Shown piece by piece: positions 1-3,885 of a DNA stretch of 8,276 nucleotides. A program made the position numbers and the translations under genes. Below the pieces are notes generated by a model. That model had not been told where the DNA came from. It saw only the letters and a list, made by a program, of their open reading frames with translations, and ran no database searches. The stretch is from Oscillospiraceae bacterium (lineage in GTDB: Bacteria > Bacillota > Clostridia > Oscillospirales > Oscillospiraceae). The stretch is from positions 1 through 8,276 of the forward strand of contig CACZSJ010000018.1 in the NCBI GenBank assembly GCA_902783825.1, written 5' to 3'. Within the stretch, counting starts at the first letter, position 1. Every line of letters starts with the position of its first letter.

Positions 1-50
1 AGGAAGCGCAGCTGCTTTTCGCTGGGCTGCGGCAGTTCCAGTTTTGGCAT
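1..50 (-). CDS. Probable phage terminase large subunit, N-terminal fragment (runs off the left edge)
   Basis: Only 16 complete codons are in the window, reading MPKLELPQPSEKQLRF. The start is the ATG whose complement is at 48-50. An AAGGAG ribosome site (complement at about 59-64) sits 8-9 bases upstream. The opening of charged and small residues, a Leu-Pro-x-Pro patch and then 'EKQ..F' is the usual way many Firmicutes phage large terminases begin, just before the ATPase domain. The ATPase Walker motifs lie outside the window, so the identification is an inference from this short stretch and from the phage genes upstream. If correct, it is the DNA-packaging motor ATPase/nuclease. It is the last visible gene of the leftward operon, separated from the 76-aa gene by 115 bases that contain a hairpin and a tandem TGTCGAA pair. 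Confidence 0.55.
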   Translation of the reverse strand, partial: MPKLELPQPSEKQLRF

Positions 51-114
51 AGAAACATCTCCTTGCGCCGGGGCGAGGGGCGCGGCGGCGGAATCGCCGG
101 CGTCCTCCCCCGCG

Positions 115-135
115 TGTCGAATTTTGTCGAAAGAG
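115..135. repeat. Tandem TGTCGAA pair, copy 1
   Basis: TGTCGAA occurs at 115-121 and again at 125-131, exactly 10 bp apart and followed by AGAG. Twenty of 21 positions match a second copy at 1690-1710. Each heptamer matches the core of the Spo0A box (TGTCGAA), and a 10-bp tandem spacing is known for Spo0A dimers. It may equally be the conserved part of a dispersed intergenic repeat. It lies between the 76-aa gene and the terminase start. Confidence 0.5.
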
Positions 136-142
136 CCGTGGC

Positions 143-166
143 GTGGGCGCTTCTTTTGGCGCCCAC
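143..166 (-). other. Hairpin directly at the stop codon of the 76-aa gene
   Basis: GTGGGCGC (143-150) and GCGCCCAC (159-166) are perfect 8-bp inverted arms around an 8-base loop, with a ninth G-U pair possible inside. Read on the minus strand, the stem begins inside the TAG stop (166-168) of the 76-aa gene. There is no run of U after it, so I do not call it an intrinsic terminator. It could attenuate read-through or protect the 3' end before the terminase gene. Confidence 0.5.
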
Positions 167-396
167 TACATACTCGCTTCGCCGCTGCCGTCCAGAAAGC
201 GCACCGTCAGCTCCTGGCTCTCTCCGCCTCGCAGCTCTCGAGCCAGCCCCAGCACGTCCTTGAGCACCGCCGTCAGCTCCCGGGCCCGGCGGGGGTCGCT
301 CTCCGGATCGGCCATCTGCCGCTCCAGCCCCTCCGTGGCCAGATCCGCCAGCCGCTCCAGCCGGGCGGCCAGCGTCGTCAATTCCTGTCGCTCCAC
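166..396 (-). CDS. 76-aa phage-type hypothetical protein upstream of terminase
   Basis: The start is GTG (complement at 394-396), chosen because a GGAGG site (complement at about 403-408) lies at normal spacing and because the same frame further upstream is a shadow of the neighbouring gene. The product is 76 aa and begins VERQELTTLAARLERLADLA. It is almost entirely predicted helix with heptad-like leucines, has a central 'RARELTAVLKDVLGLARELR' helix, and ends in a short beta-like 'ELTVRFLDG' tail. I recognise this shape from small uncharacterised proteins beside terminase genes in clostridial phages, but no function is established. It might be a small packaging accessory or terminase partner, which is inference from position only. 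It overlaps the end of the replisome organizer gene by 19 bases, which implies translational coupling. Confidence 0.75.
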   Translation of the reverse strand: MERQELTTLAARLERLADLATEGLERQMADPESDPRRARELTAVLKDVLGLARELRGGESQELTVRFLDGSGEASM

Positions 397-1271
397 GGCC
401 TTGCCTCCTCTCCCGCCGGCGGGCTCAGCCCCGCCCGCTCCCAGTCGTAGTCCTCCGCCTGCTCCAGACTGCGGATGCCCCGGCGCTCCAGCTTCCCCAG
501 CACGCCCTGGATATAGGGCCAGTTGCCGCCCCGCCCCGCCTGGGCCGCCTGGGCGAAGGCATAGCGCAGCAGATCGCTGCGCCGCTGGCGCTCCGCTGGA
601 TCCTCTCCGCCGCCGCTGAGGCAGCCAAAGATCCGAAGGCGGTCGTAGTAGTTGGGCTCCCGGGCGCAAAAGCAGGCGAACAGCTCCTCCGTCAAGCCCT
701 CGGCGGCCTGTTTCTGCTCCGGCGCGGCCTGGGCATAGGCCTGGGCCGGAAGCCCCTGGCTGTGGAAAAACGCCTCCTCGCGCCCGGGCGCCTCTCCCCC
801 AGCAGCAGCACCAGCAGAAATGGATCCGGTTTCGGTCCGGTCTGGTGGGGTCTGCTCCGGTGGGGTCTGGTCCGGTGGGGTCTGGTCCGGTAGCGGCGTG
901 ACGGTCACGCTTGTCTCCCGTGACCGCTGGCGGCGCTTTCGCTCCCGGTTCATCCGCTGCATGTGGGCGTAGCGCCCCCCGTAGAGCTCCCAGTCGTGCA
1001 CCCGCAGGCTCTGCCCCTCCCCGTCCAGGAAGCCGCAGGCCAGCAGGGCGTCCAAGAATTCCTCCGCCCGCCGCGGGGGAAACTGGCAGACCGCGGCCAG
1101 GGACTTGGCGTCCAGCCGGGCCAGATTGCCGTCGGGGGCGTTCTCCAGGGTCCAGGTCCACAGCAGGCACAGGTGCCCCAGCAGCCCCGGGGTCTTCACC
1201 CGTAGCCGTTCCCGCAGCTGCATCAGCTTGGGATGCCGGGGCAGATTGGTGTGCAGCTCGATCCAGGCCAT
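378..1271 (-). CDS. Phage replisome organizer / DnaD-like replication initiation protein
   Basis: The protein has 297 aa. Residues 1-115 (MAWIELHTNLPRHPK..., VHDWELYGGRYAHM) match the N-terminal winged-helix domain of phage replisome organizers, which bind the phage origin. A basic stretch (RERKRRQRSR, about 109-118) follows. Next comes a low-complexity linker (about 120-190) with repeated TPPDQ/TPPEQ units. Residues about 190-280 resemble a DnaD C-terminal domain, with the typical 'GGNWPYIQGVLGKLERRGI' segment that helps load the replicative helicase. The ATG is preceded by a GAGAGGG site lying inside the end of the 58-aa gene, with only 3 bases between the two genes. The 3' end overlaps the 76-aa gene. 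A replication gene almost adjacent to terminase is a compressed layout for a phage. The linker DNA is a 15-bp tandem repeat and could vary in length. The family assignment is from recognised motifs, not a search. Confidence 0.82.
   Translation of the reverse strand: MAWIELHTNLPRHPKLMQLRERLRVKTPGLLGHLCLLWTWTLENAPDGNLARLDAKSLAAVCQFPPRRAEEFLDALLACGFLDGEGQSLRVHDWELYGGRYAHMQRMNRERKRRQRSRETSVTVTPLPDQTPPDQTPPEQTPPDRTETGSISAGAAAGGEAPGREEAFFHSQGLPAQAYAQAAPEQKQAAEGLTEELFACFCAREPNYYDRLRIFGCLSGGGEDPAERQRRSDLLRYAFAQAAQAGRGGNWPYIQGVLGKLERRGIRSLEQAEDYDWERAGLSPPAGEEARPWSDRN
836..890. repeat. 15-bp tandem repeat inside the replisome organizer gene
   Basis: Units start at 846, 861 and 876 (consensus TGGGGTCTGGTCCGG, one base different in the first), with a partial unit at 836-845. 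Fifteen bases keep the frame and encode five-residue TPPDQ/TPPEQ units in the linker between the DNA-binding and DnaD-like domains. Copy-number slippage would change linker length without a frameshift. Confidence 0.85.
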
Positions 1272-1274
1272 GGC

Positions 1275-1451
1275 TCAGCCCTCTCTTTCCGGGGCGGACA
1301 GCGCCGCCCGTCCCGGCTGGCAGCGGCAGGGTCGCCCGCCCGGGCGGCCATCGTCGGATGCCCGGCCAAGCCGGCGATCCTGCCCCGTCCAGGGGGGATA
1401 TCCTGTGCGCAGGATGCTGGCGATGATGGGGTCGTCGGGAATGTTTTCCAT
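1275..1451 (-). CDS. 58-aa phage-type small protein, first gene of the leftward operon
   Basis: The start is ATG (complement at 1449-1451) with an AAAGGAG site 7 bases upstream, the best ribosome site in this operon. The product begins MENIPDDPIIASILRTGY and continues PPW. The pattern 'DDP.I...-RTGYPPW' is one I recognise from small uncharacterised proteins in clostridial prophages. The rest (about 22-58) is rich in Arg, Gly and Pro with a Cys-Arg-Cys, looks disordered and carries no motif I know. The gene ends 3 bases before the replisome organizer start, so the two are almost certainly co-transcribed and the downstream ribosome site lies within this gene. Function unknown. The start is secure, the biological role is not. 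Confidence 0.72.
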   Translation of the reverse strand: MENIPDDPIIASILRTGYPPWTGQDRRLGRASDDGRPGGRPCRCQPGRAALSAPEREG

Positions 1452-1496
1452 AGCGGCTCTCCTTTGTGTGTGTCGTCGGTGGTTTTGCGTGATTTC

Positions 1497-1513
1497 GTTC
1501 TGTTTAACCGAAC
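1497..1513. promoter_or_regulatory. Candidate repressor operator (near-palindrome GTTCTGTT-T-AACCGAAC)
   Basis: The arms GTTCTGTT and AACCGAAC match in 7 of 8 positions around a single central base. The site is 46 bases upstream of the 58-aa gene start, so a bound repressor would cover or adjoin that operon's promoter. Its right arm, read in reverse, is GTTCGGTT, the sequence repeated at 1849 and, without its first G, at 1896 and 1917 beside the repressor gene. The role is inferred from placement and sequence sharing. Confidence 0.45.
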
Positions 1514-1542
1514 TTTTTGAGAAAAAAAGTAGGTGGGGACGA

Positions 1543-1582
1543 TGTCCATTTTTTCTTTGCTTGTCCAAAGAAAAAATGGACA
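1543..1582. repeat. Perfect 17-bp inverted repeat (hairpin)
   Basis: TGTCCATTTTTTCTTTG (1543-1559) is the exact reverse complement of 1566-1582, with a 6-base loop CTTGTC. The stem has no mismatch. Its right arm runs into A-rich sequence on the plus strand, so it lacks the U-run of a plus-strand terminator. Read on the minus strand, the T-rich stretch precedes the stem rather than following it. It fits the core of an intergenic repeat element better than a terminator. Confidence 0.85.
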
Positions 1583-1597
1583 AAAAAAGAAACGACA

Positions 1598-1614
1598 GCC
1601 GGGGAGACCCCGGC
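1598..1614. repeat. GC hairpin GCCGGGG-AGA-CCCCGGC
   Basis: Perfect 7-bp arms (1598-1604 and 1608-1614) enclose a three-base loop. It follows the A/T-rich hairpin by 15 bases and looks like part of the same structured element. No U-run follows on either strand. Confidence 0.65.
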
Positions 1615-1689
1615 ACCCCCGGTGCGGGTCGTGAGCCTAAAGCCCCGTGGCACACCATCTGGAAGACCGGGCTGCTGCCGGCCTCGCTT

Positions 1690-1710
1690 TGTCGAATCTT
1701 GTCGAAAGAG
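1690..1710. repeat. Tandem TGTCGAA pair, copy 2
   Basis: TGTCGAA occurs at 1690-1696 and 1700-1706 with a 10-bp period, followed by AGAG. It differs from copy 1 (115-135) at a single base of 21. Here it abuts the base of the long stem-loop at 1711-1801. It resembles two helically phased Spo0A boxes but has no obvious promoter next to it. Confidence 0.5.
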
Positions 1711-1801
1711 GCACGCGCTTCCCCGCTTCCCCCGTCCTCTCCGAGCAGAGCCCAGCGTCAGCGGGTCTGCGAGGACAAGGAAGAAGGAGGGAGCGGCGTG
1801 C
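1711..1801. repeat. Long imperfect stem-loop, about 91 nt
   Basis: The outer arms 1711-1739 and 1771-1801 pair imperfectly (GCACGC...GTCCTC against GAGGAC...GCGTGC). The interior pairs again as GCAGA(g)CCC with GGGTCTGC (1745-1753 and 1763-1770), closing on a short GTCA-type loop. A second small hairpin, GTTTTCCCC-GTCA-GGGGGAAAC (1803-1824), follows at once. This much nested pairing suggests a folded RNA or a palindromic repeat element. I cannot tell which strand, if either, is transcribed. Confidence 0.55.
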
Positions 1802-1848
1802 AGTTTTCCCCGTCAGGGGGAAACGGAACATAGCGAGCTTCTTCTGAC

Positions 1849-1923
1849 GTTCGGTTATACCTTACCACATTTTCCCGGATTTGTCAAGAAAAAGATTCGG
1901 TTTATCTTGACTTTTTTTCGGTT
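1849..1923. promoter_or_regulatory. TTCGGTT repeats upstream of and over the repressor promoter
   Basis: TTCGGTT occurs at 1850-1856, 1896-1902 and 1917-1923. The last two are 21 bp apart, two helical turns, flanking and overlapping the -35 and spacer of the repressor promoter. The first extends to GTTCGGTTATACCTTAC (1849-1865), which matches 13 of 17 positions of the symmetric form suggested by the 1497-1513 site. GTCAAGA (1883-1889) and TCTTGAC (1905-1911) form a further inverted pair overlapping the -35. These are candidate autoregulatory operators, by inference. Confidence 0.42.
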
Positions 1924-1935
1924 AAAGTTTACAAT
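1907..1935 (+). promoter_or_regulatory. Sigma-A promoter of the repressor gene
   Basis: TTGACT (1907-1912) and TACAAT (1930-1935) are separated by exactly 17 bases, each one mismatch from the vegetative consensus. The start of transcription would be near 1942, giving a leader of about 36 bases. AGACC (1937-1941) and GGTCT (1950-1954) form a short inverted repeat around that start, a possible operator or small 5' hairpin. Confidence 0.8.
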
Positions 1936-1977
1936 GAGACCAAACAACGGGTCTTTTATACCCACAGGAGGTGCGCG

Positions 1978-2775
1978 ATGGGCGGCATCATCACCTATGA
2001 TCGGCAGATCTTCGCCGACAATCTGCAAGGGCTCATGCGCCGCAGCGGGGAGCGGCAGGCGGATATCGCTCGCCTGCTGGCGGTGAGCAAAAGCACGGTT
2101 TCGGCCTATTGCAGCGGGGAGCAGATGCCCCGCATGGACAAGATCGAGCAGCTGGCCCACCACTTCGGGGTGAGCCGGGACTTTCTCATCAGCGGCGGCG
2201 GGACGCCCCAGGCTCCGGCCGGGGCGGAAGCCCCGGAGGCGATGCGTCCCTCCCCCGCCCTGGACGTGTACAACAGCCTCAACGACCCGGGGCAGGCGGA
2301 GTTTCTCCGCTACGGCCGCTACCTGGCACAGCAGCCGGAGTACCGGGCCAGCAAGCCCCGGGGGGAGATCCTGCCCATCAAGCACTATCTGGTGCCGGCG
2401 GCGGCGGGCTACGCCTCGCCCATCCAGGGGGAGGATTACGAGCTGCTGCCCCGGACGGCGGAGACCCCGCCGGGGGCGGATTTCTGCATCACCGTCCGGG
2501 GGGACAGCATGGCCCCCTATATCCAGGACGGGGACCTGGTCTACGTGCGCCGGGACGCGCCCCTGCGGGAGTTTGATGCGGGGGTCTTCTTCGTGGACGG
2601 GGACGTGTACTGCAAGCAGTGGTGCGTGGACTACGCGGGCACCCTGCACCTGCTCTCGGCCAATCCCGCCCGGCAGGACGCCAATCTGGTGCTCCCCCGG
2701 GACAGCGGCCGCAGCTGCGTGTGCTTCGGCAAGGTGCTGCTGAGCCGCGCCCTGCCCCGCCCTGCCTATTTTTAA
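1978..2775 (+). CDS. CI/LexA-like repressor: XRE helix-turn-helix plus S24 peptidase
   Basis: The protein has 265 aa. Residues about 11-69 form an XRE/Cro-type helix-turn-helix (QADIARLLAVSKSTVSAYCSGEQMP). A Pro/Ala-rich hinge follows. The C-terminal half (about 132-258) is an S24 peptidase fold with an autocleavage site Ala143-Gly144 (VPAAAGYASP), catalytic Ser177 in 'RGDSMAP' and catalytic Lys213 in 'VYCKQW'. All three elements are intact, so the protein should be able to cleave itself when stimulated by RecA-ssDNA, as known for LexA and lambdoid CI. The ATG has an AGGAGG site (1966-1971) at 6-base spacing. It is divergent from the phage replication/packaging operon and has its own promoter flanked by repeated sites, which fits a lysogeny repressor. 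A host stress regulator of the same architecture is the alternative. Confidence 0.88.
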   Translation: MGGIITYDRQIFADNLQGLMRRSGERQADIARLLAVSKSTVSAYCSGEQMPRMDKIEQLAHHFGVSRDFLISGGGTPQAPAGAEAPEAMRPSPALDVYNSLNDPGQAEFLRYGRYLAQQPEYRASKPRGEILPIKHYLVPAAAGYASPIQGEDYELLPRTAETPPGADFCITVRGDSMAPYIQDGDLVYVRRDAPLREFDAGVFFVDGDVYCKQWCVDYAGTLHLLSANPARQDANLVLPRDSGRSCVCFGKVLLSRALPRPAYF

Positions 2776-2809
2776 GGCCCTTTTCCTCCCCACCCGGGCG
2801 CCTTTTCCC

Positions 2810-2838
2810 TTGCGCGCAGGCGGCCCGTGTGCTATAAT
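2810..2838 (+). promoter_or_regulatory. Extended -10 promoter of the membrane/LRR gene pair
   Basis: TTGCGC (2810-2815), a 17-base spacer and a perfect TATAAT (2833-2838), with TGC just before it as an extended -10. Transcription would begin near 2845. CGACATTTT occurs twice in the leader (2844-2852 and 2856-2864), a direct repeat of unknown meaning. This promoter rules out the GTG at 2827 as the start of the downstream gene. Confidence 0.78.
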
Positions 2839-2892
2839 CTATCCGACATTTTTTTCGACATTTTCCACCTACACGAAAGGCGGTGGCTTTCT

Positions 2893-3885
2893 ATGCCAAG
2901 CAAACCCAAAGTCCGTTTTTACACCCTGCGCAGCAGCTTCGGCGTCGGCTCCGGTGTGATTTTGCTGTGCCTGTCCATCGTGTTCCGGCTCATCGGCTGC
3001 TGGGGCATGTGGGACGATCGGTATTTCTTCGTCACCCAGATCGCCCTGCCGGTGCTCAGCGCCCTGCTGTTCATCCTGCTGCTGCTGCTTTTCGGCCGGA
3101 TCGCCCTGTGGACCACGATGCTGCCCATGCTGGGCGGCGTGGCCTTCTTCGTGCTCCGCGCCTTCACCTTTGACAATACGGTGCACACGGTGCTGTGCGT
3201 GCTGCTGTACGTGCTCATCGCGGTGCTGTATATCGCCACAGTGTGCAACCTCATCCGCACCAAGTGGCTGCTGCCGCCCCTGTTCCTGCTGCCCTTTCTC
3301 TACCACGTGGGCGTGGAGGATCTGGCGGCCCTGCGCAACACCGCCCAACCGGTGAGCTTTGCCGCCGGCATGCAGGAGATGAGCGTGCTGTGCATCATGC
3401 TGGCCATGTTCTTCATCTCCATGGCCATCCGCAAGCGCTATAAGGACGCGCCGGAGAGCGCCGCGCAGCCGGAGCCTGCCCCTGTGCAGCCCGAACCCGC
3501 CCCCGTGCAGCCCGCGCCCGCCCCCGTGCAGCCCGCGCCCGCCCCCGTGCAGCCCGCGCCCGCGCCCCTGATGCCCGAGCCTGAGCCGGAGACGACGCTG
3601 GCCCAGCCGCCTGTGGCGGAGGAAGCCCTGGCGGAGCCGGCGGAAGCGGCGGAAATCGTGGAAGCGGCGGCGGTGGCGGCAGCCCCGGCGTCCGGCGGTC
3701 TGTTGGGCAAGCTCTTCCGTCGGGGAGAGAAGGCCGCCAAAACGGAGGAAGCCCCGGAGGCGGAAGTCGTCGAAGCGGAAGTCGTCGAGACAGAGGCCGT
3801 CGAAGCGGAGGCGCTCCCTGAGGAGGCGCCGGCGGAAGACGGCGAAGCGCATACGGAAGAAAGCGAAGTCGATACGAGAGCATGA
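2893..3885 (+). CDS. Six-helix membrane protein with Pro-rich repeat and acidic cytoplasmic-type tail
   Basis: The start is the ATG at 2893, the first start codon in frame downstream of the promoter. AAAGG (2876-2880) lies 12 bases before it, somewhat far. The 330-aa product has about six hydrophobic segments (roughly 18-35, 46-67, 70-88, 98-117, 125-138, 158-178) with short loops, then a basic stop (RKRYKD). The tail has a PAPVQP repeat (about 189-228) and a Glu/Ala/Val-rich acidic region (about 229-330), interrupted by a short basic amphipathic stretch, 'GGLLGKLFRRGEK'. I recognise no enzymatic or transporter family. The tail could be an extended, charged interaction arm. It ends in ATGA with the start of the LRR gene, so the pair is translationally coupled. 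The N-terminus of the LRR protein is strongly basic, which could pair with this acidic tail, but that is inference only. Confidence 0.85.
   Translation: MPSKPKVRFYTLRSSFGVGSGVILLCLSIVFRLIGCWGMWDDRYFFVTQIALPVLSALLFILLLLLFGRIALWTTMLPMLGGVAFFVLRAFTFDNTVHTVLCVLLYVLIAVLYIATVCNLIRTKWLLPPLFLLPFLYHVGVEDLAALRNTAQPVSFAAGMQEMSVLCIMLAMFFISMAIRKRYKDAPESAAQPEPAPVQPEPAPVQPAPAPVQPAPAPVQPAPAPLMPEPEPETTLAQPPVAEEALAEPAEAAEIVEAAAVAAAPASGGLLGKLFRRGEKAAKTEEAPEAEVVEAEVVETEAVEAEALPEEAPAEDGEAHTEESEVDTRA
3467..3570. repeat. 21-bp tandem repeat encoding PVQPAPA
   Basis: GTGCAGCCC recurs at 3484, 3505, 3526 and 3547, an exact 21-bp period, with degenerate units on both sides. Each unit encodes seven residues of the Pro/Ala/Val/Gln linker that follows the last membrane helix. 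The period keeps the reading frame, so strains could differ in linker length. Confidence 0.88.

Larger units (their letters stand above)
1452..1977. other. Long structured divergent intergenic region
   Basis: These 526 bases separate the leftward phage operon from the rightward repressor gene and hold no convincing gene. Open frames crossing the region lack ribosome sites and recognisable protein. From left to right it holds a near-palindrome (1497-1513), an A/T-rich hairpin (1543-1582), a GC hairpin (1598-1614), a tandem TGTCGAA pair (1690-1710), a long imperfect stem-loop (1711-1801), a small hairpin (1803-1824), repeated TTCGGTT sites (1850, 1896, 1917) and the repressor promoter (1907-1935). 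I see no strong promoter for the leftward operon, although one must lie here or overlap the 1497-1513 site. Confidence 0.7.

Noticed and set aside
166..1170. Minus-strand 334-codon frame covering the 76-aa gene and much of the replisome organizer
   Set aside because: Only the last 76 codons look like protein and have a ribosome site; the rest is an out-of-frame reading of the replisome organizer gene.
1223..1549. Minus-strand frame overlapping the 58-aa gene in another phase
   Set aside because: It has no ribosome site and no phage-like motif, whereas the 58-aa frame has AAAGGAG and a recognisable N-terminus.
1855..2793. Minus-strand 312-codon frame opposite the repressor
   Set aside because: It is antisense to a gene with intact HTH and S24 motifs; the composition is His/Arg/Gly shadow and there is no ribosome site.
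2776..2832. Terminator after the repressor gene
   Set aside because: Only an imperfect GC pairing (GGGCGCC with GGCGGCCC) is present and no U-run follows; the downstream promoter occupies the same bases.
2827..2892. Upstream GTG start for the membrane protein
   Set aside because: The GTG lies before the TATAAT box at 2833-2838, so it would not be transcribed; the ATG at 2893 is the first usable start.
3467..3570. CRISPR-like regular repeats
   Set aside because: The 21-bp units are contiguous without spacers, are in frame and encode a Pro/Ala linker.
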